A stretch of 64,000 nt of DNA from Paracoccaceae bacterium (GTDB lineage: Bacteria > Pseudomonadota > Alphaproteobacteria > Rhodobacterales > Rhodobacteraceae). Numbering within the stretch: position 1 is the first letter of the stretch; each line of letters opens with the position of its first letter. The stretch spans positions 151,615-215,614 of the forward strand of contig JALHOL010000008.1 in NCBI GenBank assembly GCA_022843025.1, written 5' to 3'. This document shows, in pieces, positions 8,249 through 17,492 of the stretch. A program made the translations under genes and the position numbers. Below the pieces are notes generated by a model, which saw only the letters and a program-made list of their open reading frames with translations, was not told where the DNA came from and did not search any database.

Positions 8249-8974
8249 ATGGCACGAGTGGCTTTGGTAACAGGGGGTTCGCGGGGAATCGGCGCCGCGA
8301 TTTCGGTGGCGCTGCAGGCGGCGGGCTACAAGGTGGCCGCGAACTATGCCGGCAACGATGAGGCGGCCGCCGCCTTCACCAAGGAGACGGGCATTCCCAC
8401 CTTCAAATGGTCGGTCGCGGATTACGACGCCTGCGTGGCGGGTATCGCACAGGTCGAGGCCGAGGTCGGCCCCGTGGACGTGCTGGTGAACAACGCGGGC
8501 ATCACCCGTGACGCGATGTTCCACAAGATGACCCCGCAGCAGTGGAAAGAAGTCATCGACACCAACCTGACGGGTCTGTTCAACATGACCCATCCGCTGT
8601 GGTCGGGGATGCGGGATCGGAAATTCGGCCGCGTGATCAACATCTCGTCGATCAACGGGCAAAAGGGGCAGGCAGGGCAGGCGAACTATTCCGCCGCCAA
8701 GTCGGGCGATCTGGGTTTCACCAAGGCGCTGGCGCAAGAGGGCGCGCGGGCGGGCATCACCGTCAACGCGATCTGCCCCGGCTATATCGCGACCGAAATG
8801 GTGAAGGCGATTGATGAAAAGGTGCTGAACGAACGCATCATCCCGCAGATTCCGGTGGGCCGCCTGGGTGAGCCGTCCGAGATTGCGCGGACGGTTGTTT
8901 TCCTTGCATCGGATGATGCCGGGTTCATCACCGGGTCGACGATTTCTGCCAATGGCGGGCAGTTCGTCGTCTGA
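8249..8974 (+). CDS. phaB: acetoacetyl-CoA reductase
   Basis: This NADPH-dependent short-chain dehydrogenase reduces acetoacetyl-CoA to (R)-3-hydroxybutyryl-CoA for polyhydroxybutyrate synthesis. At 241 residues it has the family length. The cofactor motif TGGSRGIG is at 8-15 and NNAG at 81-84. The catalytic Ser is in NISSING, with Tyr147 and Lys151 in YSAAK. The PGYIATEMV segment is typical of PhaB. An AGGAGG site precedes the start. A strong terminator follows, ending the phaAB unit. Confidence 0.95.
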   Translation: MARVALVTGGSRGIGAAISVALQAAGYKVAANYAGNDEAAAAFTKETGIPTFKWSVADYDACVAGIAQVEAEVGPVDVLVNNAGITRDAMFHKMTPQQWKEVIDTNLTGLFNMTHPLWSGMRDRKFGRVINISSINGQKGQAGQANYSAAKSGDLGFTKALAQEGARAGITVNAICPGYIATEMVKAIDEKVLNERIIPQIPVGRLGEPSEIARTVVFLASDDAGFITGSTISANGGQFVV

Positions 8975-8996
8975 TTGCGCGACCCCGCATTTGAAG

Positions 8997-9026
8997 GGCC
9001 CGCGCAGGACGCGGGCCTTTTTCTTT
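8997..9026 (+). terminator. intrinsic terminator after phaB
   Basis: Perfect stem GGCCCGCG / CGCGGGCC with a 5-base loop, followed by TTTTTCTTT, 22 bases after the phaB stop. Confidence 0.9.
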
Positions 9027-9050
9027 GCCGTTGCAAGGTTTAGAACCACC

Positions 9051-9093
9051 AAAAATCTGTGAAGATTTTTGCAAATTTCTTCGAAGAAATTTG
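9051..9093. repeat. pair of AT-rich perfect palindromes
   Basis: AAAAATCT-GTGA-AGATTTTT (9051-9070) is followed at once by a 22-base palindrome with arms CAAATTTCTTC and no spacer (9072-9093). The A+T content is conspicuous in this GC-rich DNA. The AAATCT...AGATTT and AAATTT arms resemble those of the arrays at 19.3 and 30.2 kb, but the TGACGCA core is absent. They lie 18 bases before the EamA gene and may be an operator for it. Confidence 0.6.
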
Positions 9094-9110
9094 ATGGAGC
9101 AGGGGCAAGA

Positions 9111-9980
9111 ATGACAGGGGCACGCGCAACCGCCATAGGCTTTACCGCCGTTCTGATGTGGGCGCTGCTGGCGTTGTTCACGATCGGATCGGCCCCGGTG
9201 CCGCCCTTTCTGCTCAATGCGCTGACCTTTGGCATTGGCGGCACGCTGGGCCTGATCTGGACATTGCGCAACGGGATCGGGCGGCTGCGCGGCATCTCGT
9301 GGCGGGTCTATGCCTTTGGGATTATTGGCCTGTTCGGCTATCACGCGCTGTATTTCACCGCCTTTCGCATCGCGCCTTCGGCGGAGACGGGGCTGATGGC
9401 CTATCTCTGGCCGCTTTTCATCGTGCTGTTTGCCAGTTTCCTGCCGGGTGAGCGGCTGCGGCCCATGGTCATCCTCGGCGCGCTGATTGCTTTTGCCGGG
9501 GCCGCGCTGATCGTGCTGGGCCGGGATGCCGGGGGGGCGGCCACGCCGCTGGGCCTGTTTCTGGGCTTTCTTTGTGCCATTACATGGGCGGGCTATTCCA
9601 CCCTGTCGCGGCGGCTGGGCGATGTGCCCACGGAAAGCGTCACGATCTATTGTCTGGGCACCGCACTGTTGTCTGCGCTGGTGCATCCGCTGGTTGAGGA
9701 AACGGTCTGGCCGCAGGACATGCTGGGCTGGCTGGCCGTGCTGGCGCTTGGCATCGGCCCGGTGGGTGCGGCCTTTTTCACTTGGGATATCGGGATGAAG
9801 AAGGGCGACATCCAGTTGCTGGGCGTCGCGTCCTATGCGGCACCGCTTTTGTCCACACTTGCGCTGATCGTGGCGGGCATTGCCACGGCGTCCTGGACAA
9901 TCCTTGCCGCGGCAGTGCTGATCACCGCAGGCGCGGCGCTGGCCGCCCGTGCGGGCACGGGCACCAGCGCCAAAGGGTAA
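9111..9980 (+). CDS. EamA/DMT-family transporter
   Basis: This 289-residue protein has about ten hydrophobic segments arranged as two EamA (DUF6) repeats, typical of drug/metabolite-type exporters for amino acids or small organic compounds in the inner membrane. The motifs YHALYFTAFRIAPSAETGL and YLWPLFIVLFA of the first repeat and TWAGYSTLSRR of the second fit the family. The start at 9111 has GGAGCAGGGG upstream. A TTG 42 bases earlier would place the N-terminus inside the palindromes and was rejected. The substrate is unknown. Confidence 0.85.
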   Translation: MTGARATAIGFTAVLMWALLALFTIGSAPVPPFLLNALTFGIGGTLGLIWTLRNGIGRLRGISWRVYAFGIIGLFGYHALYFTAFRIAPSAETGLMAYLWPLFIVLFASFLPGERLRPMVILGALIAFAGAALIVLGRDAGGAATPLGLFLGFLCAITWAGYSTLSRRLGDVPTESVTIYCLGTALLSALVHPLVEETVWPQDMLGWLAVLALGIGPVGAAFFTWDIGMKKGDIQLLGVASYAAPLLSTLALIVAGIATASWTILAAAVLITAGAALAARAGTGTSAKG

Positions 9981-9984
9981 TTCT

Positions 9985-10152
9985 TCAGGCCTGCGAGAGG
10001 CGGTTCATTTCTTCCTTCAGCTTAAGCTTCTGCTTCTTCAACTCGGCAATCCGCAGGGCGTCCGAGCCGGGGCTCCGCTGTTCACGCTCGACCGTTTCAG
10101 AGAGGTGCTCATGCTTGCGGCGCAGTTCCTGCAGATGCGAAGCGATGGTCAT
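9985..10152 (-). CDS. DUF465 (YdcH-type) small coiled-coil protein
   Basis: This 55-residue protein is highly charged and helical, with SHLQELRRKHEHLSETVERE and LRIAELKKQKLKLKEEMNRL forming a likely coiled coil. It matches the DUF465 family of short proteins common in alphaproteobacteria, whose role is unknown. GAGGAGG lies 6 bases before the start at 10152, which fixes it well. It converges on the EamA gene with four bases between the stops. Confidence 0.85.
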   Translation of the reverse strand: MTIASHLQELRRKHEHLSETVEREQRSPGSDALRIAELKKQKLKLKEEMNRLSQA

Positions 10153-10244
10153 ATTCGTCCTCCTCATGACTGGTTCCAATCCATGAAGTGCAACACAACC
10201 GCTGAGTCGTGTCACGGACATTCGGGCCAGACTTACGGACAGGT

Positions 10245-11018
10245 TTACCCAACCCGGCCAAAGGCTGCCGACAAATCGGCAGCTTCCCGTAAAACCGCAT
10301 TGGCAAAGGGGGTATAGTTTTCGCGGTCCCCGTCATGCGCCGCCCCTTGGTGCAGGGTGAAGGGCGGCAGCAGACGGAACGGCGCGCGGCCCCCCTTGCG
10401 TGCCCGCAGGATCACGCGGGGTGCTTCGCGGCCCTGCCGCGGCTCCAGTGGCAGCACCAAGCCGCTGCCCAGCTTGGGTGCCAGCGCGGCCAATGCCTCG
10501 GGCAGGCAGGGGGTGGCGAAGATCATGGTCAGCCAGCCGCCTGGCCGCAGCCGCGCCCCCGCGGCGGCGACCCAGGCGGCAATCGGCACCTCGACCCGCA
10601 GCGCCCGGTCCCGCTCGGCAATGGGCGACGGCGTGCCGCCCGGCGGGTAGTAGGGCGGGTTGGCAATGACGTGGTCGAAATCCCGGCGCAACACGCGGGG
10701 CATGTCGGTCAGATCGCCTGTCACCACCTCCATCGCGACCCCGTTCCGCTCTGCATTGCGCCGCGCCAGATCGGCGTAGGGGGGCTGCACCTCCAGCCCG
10801 GCCAGCACCACGCCCGGCACCCGCACCCCAAGGCACAGCGCCGCCGCCCCCACCCCGCAGCCCAGATCCAGCACGCTTTCCCCCGCCACCGCAGGGCAGG
10901 CGGCGGCCAGCAGCACCGGATCGGTGGCCGCACGATAGCCCCGGATCGGTTGCAACAGCCGCAACCGGCCCATCAGGAACTTGTCATCCGTCAGCGCGTC
11001 ATCGGCAAAGGCCGTCAT
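10245..11018 (-). CDS. TrmN6-like tRNA/RNA adenine-N6 methyltransferase
   Basis: This is a 257-residue SAM-dependent methyltransferase. Motif I is VLDLGCGVGAAAL, the acidic VTGDL follows, and the catalytic motif NPPYYPPGG identifies an exocyclic-amine methylase. Upstream, TDDKFLMGRLRLLQPIRGYR is typical of TrmN6, which methylates A37 of tRNA1(Val), though the exact substrate is inferred. The start at 11018 follows GGGGCTGGA and lies 10 bases after the DUF2007 stop, so the two genes form an operon. Confidence 0.85.
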   Translation of the reverse strand: MTAFADDALTDDKFLMGRLRLLQPIRGYRAATDPVLLAAACPAVAGESVLDLGCGVGAAALCLGVRVPGVVLAGLEVQPPYADLARRNAERNGVAMEVVTGDLTDMPRVLRRDFDHVIANPPYYPPGGTPSPIAERDRALRVEVPIAAWVAAAGARLRPGGWLTMIFATPCLPEALAALAPKLGSGLVLPLEPRQGREAPRVILRARKGGRAPFRLLPPFTLHQGAAHDGDRENYTPFANAVLREAADLSAAFGRVG

Positions 11019-11028
11019 TCCAGCCCCA

Positions 11029-11247
11029 TCATTCCAATCCTGTCGGAATGCCATTGTCGCGCAACACGCTGCGGGCCATGAACAGATCGGCATCGCGCAC
11101 CATCAAGCGGCGCGGCAATATGCCAAGGCTTCCGTCAAGGATGCTCATGTGGACGTCCAGATCAAACACGTCTATACCCTCGCCGTCGAGCAGGGCAGTG
11201 GCAAAGGCGATGATCGTCGGGTCGGTGCTGCGCAAAAGCTCTCTCAT
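11029..11247 (-). CDS. DUF2007 domain protein
   Basis: This 72-residue protein matches DUF2007, sometimes described as a putative signal-transducing protein. The opening RSTDPTIIAFATALLDGEGI and later DGSLGILPRRLMV are characteristic. It has no membrane segment. The start at 11247 lies 54 bases from the divergent ddsA start, and no strong ribosome binding site is visible. It is co-directional with and closely followed by the TrmN6-like gene, a common alphaproteobacterial pairing opposite the polyprenyl synthase. Confidence 0.8.
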   Translation of the reverse strand: MRELLRSTDPTIIAFATALLDGEGIDVFDLDVHMSILDGSLGILPRRLMVRDADLFMARSVLRDNGIPTGLE

Positions 11248-11301
11248 GTGATGAGTAAAGGGGCACAGCCCCGAATTGTCGAGAGGCGGGGGATCGGGGG
11301 C

Positions 11302-12303
11302 ATGGGTTTGGACGAGGCAGCGCAGAAACCGCATGACCGGCTTGCCGCATGGCTGGCGGCTGACATGGCGGCGGTGAACGCCCTGATCCGCACTCGCATG
11401 GCCAGCGAACACGCACCCCGCATCCCCGAGGTGACGGCCCATCTGGTCGAGGCCGGGGGAAAACGTCTGCGCCCGATGCTGACGCTCGCCGCCGCGCGGA
11501 TGTGCGGCTATCAGGGCGACCACCATGTCAAGCTGGCGGCCACCGTGGAATTCATCCACACCGCCACGCTGTTGCATGATGATGTGGTCGACGAAAGCGA
11601 ACGCCGCCGGGGGCGGCCGACCGCCAACCTGTTGTGGGACAACAAATCATCGGTCCTCGTGGGCGACTACCTTTTCGCGCGCAGCTTCCAGCTGATGGTG
11701 GAAACGGAATCGCTGCGGGTGATGGATATCCTTGCCAATGCCTCTGCCGTGATTGCCGAGGGCGAGGTGCTGCAACTCACCGCCGCGCAGGATCTGGCCA
11801 CGACCGAGGCGATTTATCTGCAGGTCGTGCGCGGCAAGACCGCCGCGCTGTTTGCCGCCGCGATGGAAGTGGGCGGCGTGATCGCCGCCGCGTCCGAGCC
11901 GCAGGTGCAGGCCCTGCGCGCCTATGGCGATGCGCTGGGGATCGCGTTCCAGATTGTCGATGACCTGCTGGATTACGGCGGCACCGATGCCGCCATCGGC
12001 AAGAACACGGGCGATGATTTCCGCGAACGCAAGCTGACCCTGCCGCTGATCAAGGCCGTGGCGCAGGCCGATGCCGAGGAACGCGCCTTCTGGCAGCGCG
12101 TCATCGAAAAGGGCGATCAGCGCGACGGCGACCTTGCCCATGCGATGGCCCTGATGGCCCGCCATGGCGCTATGGCCGCCGCGCGGGATCAGGCGCTGAT
12201 GTGGGCCGAAACGGCGCGCCGGTCGCTGGACATCCTGCCGGAACATCCGCTGCGCGACATGCTGTCGGACCTTGCCGATTACGTTGTGGCGCGGATCAAC
12301 TGA
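11302..12303 (+). CDS. ispB: decaprenyl/octaprenyl diphosphate synthase
   Basis: This all-trans polyprenyl diphosphate synthase makes the ubiquinone side chain by successive addition of isopentenyl diphosphate. Its 333 residues equal the usual Rhodobacter length, where the product is generally C50 (the gene is then often called ddsA). The first aspartate-rich motif DDVVD is at 93-97 and the second DDLLD at 220-224. GGKRLRP precedes and VRGKTAALFAAA defines the chain-length region. A longer in-frame start at 11251 would nearly reach the divergent gene and is less likely. Confidence 0.93.
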   Translation: MGLDEAAQKPHDRLAAWLAADMAAVNALIRTRMASEHAPRIPEVTAHLVEAGGKRLRPMLTLAAARMCGYQGDHHVKLAATVEFIHTATLLHDDVVDESERRRGRPTANLLWDNKSSVLVGDYLFARSFQLMVETESLRVMDILANASAVIAEGEVLQLTAAQDLATTEAIYLQVVRGKTAALFAAAMEVGGVIAAASEPQVQALRAYGDALGIAFQIVDDLLDYGGTDAAIGKNTGDDFRERKLTLPLIKAVAQADAEERAFWQRVIEKGDQRDGDLAHAMALMARHGAMAAARDQALMWAETARRSLDILPEHPLRDMLSDLADYVVARIN

Positions 12304-12400
12304 CGTCGGGATAACGCCCCATAACCTTTGCGTCAGCCGGATTGTGCAGCCGTGACCCCCTTCCGATCTGTGTGCCACATGCACTGAACAGGAGGGTTTG

Positions 12401-12745
12401 ATGCGACGTCTTCTTTGGGCTGCCGGCCTTGCCATCATCGCCGGGCCCGCCTTGGCCGAAACAACCTTGGCCGAAACAACTCTGATCTCGGACCTGCGCT
12501 ATGGCAGCACAGCCACGATCAGCGGCACCGTCGAACGCATTACGGATGAGGATGAATTCCGCATCAGCGATGCAAGCGGGTCTGTCACCGTCTATATCGG
12601 CCCCGGCATCGTGCCCTTTGACCTTGGCGAACAGATCACCGTGAACGGGATCGTGGATCGCGAATTCGGACGGATGGAGGTCTATGCCCGCGATGCGGTG
12701 CGCGCGGATGGCAGCAAAGTGACCTTCAGTCATCAATATGAATGA
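12401..12745 (+). CDS. exported OB-fold (BOF/YgiW-type) protein
   Basis: This 114-residue protein has a signal peptide (about 1-20, cleavage near ALA-ETT) and one small OB-fold domain of the NirD/YgiW/YdeI type: ATISGTVERITDEDEFRISD, GSVTVYIGP, EQITVNGIVD. Such periplasmic proteins are linked to stress tolerance, with ligand unknown. A perfect 15-base tandem duplication (12451-12480) repeats LAETT at the cleavage region. AGGAGG lies 6 bases before the ATG. The next gene is a paralogue. Confidence 0.8.
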   Translation: MRRLLWAAGLAIIAGPALAETTLAETTLISDLRYGSTATISGTVERITDEDEFRISDASGSVTVYIGPGIVPFDLGEQITVNGIVDREFGRMEVYARDAVRADGSKVTFSHQYE

Positions 12746-12751
12746 TCCAAG

Positions 12752-12786
12752 GCCGCCGCGCCCCTTGCAGGGGTGCGGCGGCTTTC
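12752..12786 (+). terminator. hairpin between the two OB-fold genes
   Basis: A 13-pair stem GCCGCCGCGCCCC / GGGGTGCGGCGGC (one G-U) with loop TTGCA is followed by only TTT. It probably limits read-through between the paralogues rather than ending transcription fully. Confidence 0.6.
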
Positions 12787-12826
12787 CCACCTTTCCCTGA
12801 AACAAGACCGCAACAGGGAGATGACG

Positions 12827-13153
12827 ATGATCCGTTCTGCCGCGATGGCCGCCGTTCTTCTGTCGGCCTCTGCCGCCTTTGCCGCGCCTGTTCCCATCAC
12901 CAAGGCCCCGCGCGGCCAGCCCGTCACCCTGACGGGCAAGGTGATGCGCATCACCGATGCCGATGCCTTTCGCATGAAGGATGAAACCGGCGCTGTCACC
13001 GTCTATGTCGGCCCCAATGACCTGCCGGTTCAGGTGGGGGAAGAGGTCACCGTTCTGGGCGCGCTGGAGGAAGGCTTTCCCCCCGAATTCGTCGCCCGTG
13101 CGCTGCGCCGGTCAGACGGGACCGAGGTTCGCTTTCGTCACGATTGGGGCTGA
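12827..13153 (+). CDS. exported OB-fold (BOF/YgiW-type) protein, paralogue
   Basis: This 108-residue protein has a signal peptide ending near AAFAAP and the same OB-fold layout as its upstream neighbour: [42 protein letters not shown] and a C-terminal segment ending in FRHDWG. The pair looks like a local duplication that has diverged. ATG 12827 was chosen because GGGAG lies six bases upstream; ATG 12821 directly abuts that site. The last 16 bases overlap the convergent ispE. Confidence 0.78.
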   Translation: MIRSAAMAAVLLSASAAFAAPVPITKAPRGQPVTLTGKVMRITDADAFRMKDETGAVTVYVGPNDLPVQVGEEVTVLGALEEGFPPEFVARALRRSDGTEVRFRHDWG

Positions 13154-13980
13154 TACAGGGCGGCATCCGCCACCCACCAGCCCGGCTCTGCCGCCCGCAC
13201 CGCTCGCGCCGCCGCGTTTGCCGAAAGCGGATCGGCAAACAGCCCGAAACAGGTGGCCCCCGATCCCGACATCCGGGCAAACAGGCAGCCGGGCTGTGAC
13301 GTCAGCGCCTGCCGGACCTGCCCGATCACCGGTTGCAGCGCCATCGCCGGCGCCTCCAGATCATTGCGCTGCATGGCGGCAAAGGCCGCCAGTTCAGCGG
13401 CGGAGGTCAGGCGCGGCAGATCGCGCGGCATGGGCGGATTGTCGGCCCGGGACAGCGTGCGAAAGATCGCTGGTGTCGACACCGCTACCCCGGGATTGGC
13501 CAGCACCAGCCAGACTGGGGGCAAGGCGGGCAGGGGGGCCAGCACCTCGCCGATTCCGCCCATCCGCTGTGTGCGGCTGGACAGGCAGACCGGCACATCG
13601 GCGCCAAGGGCCAGCACCTCTGCCGCCGCAGGCAGGGGTCGCCCCGCCAACCGCGCCAAGAGGCGCAGGGTGGCAGCGGCATCCGCCGATCCGCCGCCGA
13701 TGCCCGATGACACCGGCAGATGCTTTTCCAGCACGATCTGCGCCGATACCCCCATCGCGCGGGCCGCGCGCAGCACCAGATTGTCACCCTCGCCCGAAAG
13801 CCCTGCCGCCATCGGCCCGGTCACCGTAAGCGACGGGGGATCAGCCAGCGTTCCGCTGACCTGATCCCCCACGCCGGCAAAGACCACCAGTGAATCCAGC
13901 AGATGATAGCCATCCGCCCGCCGCCCGGTGACGTGCAGCGTCAGGTTGATCTTCGCCGGGGCAAATTCAGTTGCCGCCAT
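13138..13980 (-). CDS. ispE: 4-diphosphocytidyl-2-C-methyl-D-erythritol kinase
   Basis: This GHMP kinase phosphorylates CDP-methylerythritol in the MEP route to isoprenoid precursors, which feed the polyprenyl synthase encoded nearby. Its 280 residues are the normal length. The N-terminus [20 protein letters not shown], the ATP loop [15 protein letters not shown] and the C-terminal [12 protein letters not shown] are all diagnostic. The start overlaps the TPR gene's 3' end by 14 bases, so the two are translationally linked. Confidence 0.95.
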   Translation of the reverse strand: MAATEFAPAKINLTLHVTGRRADGYHLLDSLVVFAGVGDQVSGTLADPPSLTVTGPMAAGLSGEGDNLVLRAARAMGVSAQIVLEKHLPVSSGIGGGSADAAATLRLLARLAGRPLPAAAEVLALGADVPVCLSSRTQRMGGIGEVLAPLPALPPVWLVLANPGVAVSTPAIFRTLSRADNPPMPRDLPRLTSAAELAAFAAMQRNDLEAPAMALQPVIGQVRQALTSQPGCLFARMSGSGATCFGLFADPLSANAAARAVRAAEPGWWVADAALYQPQS

Positions 13981-15676
13981 TCGCCACTTCGGTCAGGGGC
14001 TTTGCGCCTTCTTCCGCCAATACGGCATCCAGCCCCACCTCCAGCTTGCGCCGGATGCGGATGGCCTCATCCTCTTCGGGTTCGAAGGACAGCGCGCGGT
14101 GCCATTGGAACCGCGCCTCCAGCTTGCGCCCGACCGCCCAATAGACATCGCCCAGATGATCCGTCACCACCGGATCGACGGGTTCCAGCAGGGCCGCGCG
14201 TTCCATTGGCTCTACTGCCTCGGTATAGCGGCCAAGCCGGAACAGCGCCCAGGCGAGAGAGTCTATGATATACCCGGCCTCGGGCTGTGCTGCGACGGCG
14301 CGCTCGATCATCCCCAGCGCCTCATCCAGGTTTTCGCCCCGATCCACAAAGCTGTAGCCAAGGTAGTTCAACACCTGCGGCTGATCTGGGTTCAATTCCA
14401 GCGCGCGGCGGAAGTCGGCCTCGGCCTCGGGCCAATTGCCCGCGCGTTCATTGCTGATGCCGCGCGAATAGAACAGCGTCCAATGCCGTTGTACTGGTTC
14501 CGGGACCAAGTCGATGGCTTGCGTATAGACCGGGATCGCATCGGCAAAGCGTTCCTGCCGACGCAGCGCATCGGCCAGCGCGGCCTGCACCTCGATGAAC
14601 TGGCCGTGGCTGCGGGTCAGGGCCTGCAACACCTCAAGCGCGGCATCGGTCTTGTCTTCGGCAATCAGCGTGTTGGCGCGGCCGATTTCGGCCACGTGAT
14701 AGGTGGGATCGTCCGGCGCAATCTTGCCATAGGTTTCCCCTGCAAGCGAATGCTGCCCCAGGCTTTCCAAAAGCCCTGCCGCCAGCAGCGTTGCTTCCGA
14801 ATGGTCGGGGCGCAGATAGGCCGCCGCGCGGGCATAGATCAGCGTATAGCCATCCTCGGCCTCGCCGCGCAGGGCGGTGGAAAGGGTAAAGAACACCTCG
14901 GCGATCCCATCCACCGGATTGGTGACCATGTCATAGGGCACGGGTTCCCCCGCCGTCAGCCGCGCGCGCAGCGCGTCGATCTCGGGGTCTGCCTCGGTGC
15001 CAAAGGCCTGTTCAAGCAGCGCCAGCGCGTCCGGGTTGCGTTCCAGTTGGCTGAGGATCTGCGCATGGGCAATCGCCCCGCGCCGCATCAGGGCGATCTG
15101 CCCCGCCTCGCGCCCCGACAGGATGTTGTCCGCGCTTTCGAAATCTCCGACCGAGGCCAGCGCCAGCGCCTTGTGATACAGACCGAACGCCTCCAACCCC
15201 GGTGAGGTGGCCAGCTTGTCAAACCCGGCCACGGCATCGGACATCCGCCCGTCGCCCAACGCGGCCCAGGCCATGACCAGATCATCCAGCAGCCGCCCGA
15301 TGGAGCGCCCCGCCAGCGTATCGGCGATCAATGCGGCGAAATCCCCGCGCTTGGCCTGATCCGTCAGCAGCGCGATATAGGCGGTCTGGCTGCGTCCGCC
15401 CTGCTGCACCAATTGGCGCGACAGGTCTGCCGCCCTTTCGAAATCACCAAGGCTGAGATGCGCGATAACCGCGCCTTCCAGCGTGGCCGCGTCATTGACG
15501 CCGATCTGGATCAGCCGATCATACCAGCGCGCGGCCTCGCGAAAGTCATTCTCGGATGCGGCCACCTGCGCGGCCAGATAGGCCCCTGCCGCCCCTTCCG
15601 TTTCCTGCGCGGCAGCCGGAAAGGCCAGCGCAAGGGCAAGGGCAAAGGCAACAAGGGGGCTATGGCGTGGCGGCAT
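13967..15676 (-). CDS. exported tetratricopeptide-repeat protein
   Basis: This 569-residue protein has a signal peptide ([20 protein letters not shown], cleavage after AAAQ) and many TPR units. The clearest are in the C-terminal half, for example [40 protein letters not shown] near the N-terminus and [23 protein letters not shown] proteins of this type act as periplasmic or membrane-associated scaffolds. A specific partner cannot be named. It precedes ispE on the same strand, a conserved pairing in Rhodobacterales as far as I recall. Confidence 0.8.
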   Translation of the reverse strand: MPPRHSPLVAFALALALAFPAAAQETEGAAGAYLAAQVAASENDFREAARWYDRLIQIGVNDAATLEGAVIAHLSLGDFERAADLSRQLVQQGGRSQTAYIALLTDQAKRGDFAALIADTLAGRSIGRLLDDLVMAWAALGDGRMSDAVAGFDKLATSPGLEAFGLYHKALALASVGDFESADNILSGREAGQIALMRRGAIAHAQILSQLERNPDALALLEQAFGTEADPEIDALRARLTAGEPVPYDMVTNPVDGIAEVFFTLSTALRGEAEDGYTLIYARAAAYLRPDHSEATLLAAGLLESLGQHSLAGETYGKIAPDDPTYHVAEIGRANTLIAEDKTDAALEVLQALTRSHGQFIEVQAALADALRRQERFADAIPVYTQAIDLVPEPVQRHWTLFYSRGISNERAGNWPEAEADFRRALELNPDQPQVLNYLGYSFVDRGENLDEALGMIERAVAAQPEAGYIIDSLAWALFRLGRYTEAVEPMERAALLEPVDPVVTDHLGDVYWAVGRKLEARFQWHRALSFEPEEDEAIRIRRKLEVGLDAVLAEEGAKPLTEVANGGN

Positions 15677-15735
15677 CGGCAAGCTACTCCAACAGGGGTA
15701 ATTGCAAGCTAGCCTCGGCCTGCCACATAGGCAAT

Positions 15736-15766
15736 CGGGCCGGGATGGTTTCCTCACCCCGGCCCG
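15736..15766 (-). terminator. hairpin downstream of ETF-QO
   Basis: Perfect stem CGGGCCGGG / CCCGGCCCG with a 13-base loop, about 40 bases past the ETF-QO stop. No T-run follows on the minus strand, so it may be a 3' stabiliser or a factor-dependent site. Confidence 0.4.
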
Positions 15767-15806
15767 CCGTTTCCTGCTGATTCACACGCAAATGTCAGGC
15801 GTTGCG

Positions 15807-17456
15807 TCACATGTTCGGGTAATTCGGCCCGCCACCACCCTGCGGCGTGGTCCAGTTGATGTTCTGCGACGGGTCCTTGATATCGCAGGTCTTGCAGTGG
15901 ACGCAGTTCTGGAAGTTGATCACGAAGCGCGGGTCCTTGCCTGCCTCGGATACCACTTCATACACCCCAGCCGGGCAATAGCGCTGCGCCGGTTCCGCGT
16001 ATTTGGGCAGGTTCACCGAAATCGGGATGCTGGGATCCTTCAGCTTCAGATGCGCAGGCTGCGCTTCGTCATGGTTGGTGAAACTATAGGCCACGTTGGT
16101 CAGCCGGTCGAAGGACAGCACGCCATCGGGTTTGGGATAGTCGATCTGCTTGAAATTCTTGGCAAAGCCCGTCGCCGCCGCATCCGATTTGCCATGCTTC
16201 AGCGTGCCGAACACCGTCAGCCCGATGGTATTGGCCCACATGTCCAGCCCGCCGCCCATCAGCGATGCCACCAGCCCGTATTTCGACCAAAGCGGTTTCA
16301 CGTTCCGCACGCGTTTCAGGTCTTTGCCAATCGGCCCAGACCGCACGGCGGATTCATAGGCGGTCAACTCATCGCCCGCCCGGCCTGCCGTGATCGCGGC
16401 ATGGGCGGCCTCGGCCGCGGCCTTGCCCGACAACATGGCATTGTGGTTGCCCTTGATGCGCGGCACGTTCACCAGCCCCGCCGAACAACCCAGCAGCGCC
16501 ACGCCCGGCGCCACCATCTTGGGGATCGACTGCCAGCCGCCCTCGGAAATCGCCCGCGCGCCATAGGCCACACGTTTGCCGCCCTTCAGCAGCTCGGCCA
16601 CCATCGGGTGATGCTTGAACCGCTGGAATTCCATGTACGGGTACAAATGCGGGTTTTCGTAGTTCAGGTGAACCACAAAGCCCACGTAAACCTGATTGTT
16701 CTCAAGGTGATAGATGAACGATCCGCCGCCCGCATTGCTGCCCAGCGGCCAGCCCATCGTATGCGTCACGGTGCCCAGCTTGTGCTTGGCCGGATCAATC
16801 TCCCAGATCTCTTTCATGCCAAGGCCGAATTTCTGCGGGCAATGACCTTTGGACAGATCGTTTTTTGCGATCACCTCTTTCGACAGCGACCCGCGCACGC
16901 CTTCGGACAGGAAGACGTATTTGCCGTGCAGTTCCATGCCCGGCTCATAATTCGGCCCCGGCGCGCCGGTTTCCGGGTCCAGCCCGAATTCGCCCGCCAC
17001 CACGCCCTTTACCCGGTCGCCGTCATAGACCAGGGCGCTGGCCGACATGCCCGGAAAAATCTCGACGCCCAGTTCCTCGGCCTGCCCCGCCATCCAGCGG
17101 CAGACATTGGCCATCGAGACGATGTAATTTCCATGGTTGTTCATAAGTGGAGGCATCGGGAAGTTCGGAATCCGCACCTGCCCTGCGGGGCCGAGGATAA
17201 AGAAATTGTCCTCTACCACCTCGGTCTTGATCGGTGCGCCCCGGTCACGCCAATCCGGGATCAGTGCATCCAGACCCGACGGATCCAGCACGGCGCCTGA
17301 AAGGATATGCGCCCCGACCTCGGATCCTTTTTCCAGCACGACGACCGACAGGTTGGCATCCAACTGTTTCAGCCGGATCGCCGCCGACAGGCCCGCCGGG
17401 CCCGCGCCCACGATCACAACGTCATATTCCATCGACTCACGGACGATGTCAGCCAT
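15807..17456 (-). CDS. electron transfer flavoprotein-ubiquinone oxidoreductase
   Basis: This membrane-associated flavoprotein passes electrons from reduced ETF (fatty and amino acid oxidation) to ubiquinone. Its 549 residues match the family. The FAD motif is VVIVGAGPAGLSAAIRL at the N-terminus. The C-terminal 4Fe-4S module has CPAGVYEVV and NCVHCKTCDIKDP, and the protein ends in NINWTTPQGGGGPNYPNM, typical of ETF-QO. GAGGGAGCAGG precedes the start at 17456. A near-palindromic motif lies about 40 bases upstream. Confidence 0.95.
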   Translation of the reverse strand: MADIVRESMEYDVVIVGAGPAGLSAAIRLKQLDANLSVVVLEKGSEVGAHILSGAVLDPSGLDALIPDWRDRGAPIKTEVVEDNFFILGPAGQVRIPNFPMPPLMNNHGNYIVSMANVCRWMAGQAEELGVEIFPGMSASALVYDGDRVKGVVAGEFGLDPETGAPGPNYEPGMELHGKYVFLSEGVRGSLSKEVIAKNDLSKGHCPQKFGLGMKEIWEIDPAKHKLGTVTHTMGWPLGSNAGGGSFIYHLENNQVYVGFVVHLNYENPHLYPYMEFQRFKHHPMVAELLKGGKRVAYGARAISEGGWQSIPKMVAPGVALLGCSAGLVNVPRIKGNHNAMLSGKAAAEAAHAAITAGRAGDELTAYESAVRSGPIGKDLKRVRNVKPLWSKYGLVASLMGGGLDMWANTIGLTVFGTLKHGKSDAAATGFAKNFKQIDYPKPDGVLSFDRLTNVAYSFTNHDEAQPAHLKLKDPSIPISVNLPKYAEPAQRYCPAGVYEVVSEAGKDPRFVINFQNCVHCKTCDIKDPSQNINWTTPQGGGGPNYPNM

Positions 17457-17492
17457 GCTGCCTGCTCCCTCACCGCATTTCCCACTGGCCCC

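Noticed and set aside
15702..17300. 532-codon plus-strand frame opposite ETF-QO
   Set aside because: ETF-QO is clearly the real gene by FAD and 4Fe-4S motifs. The antisense product is rich in Arg and His, typical of a shadow frame.
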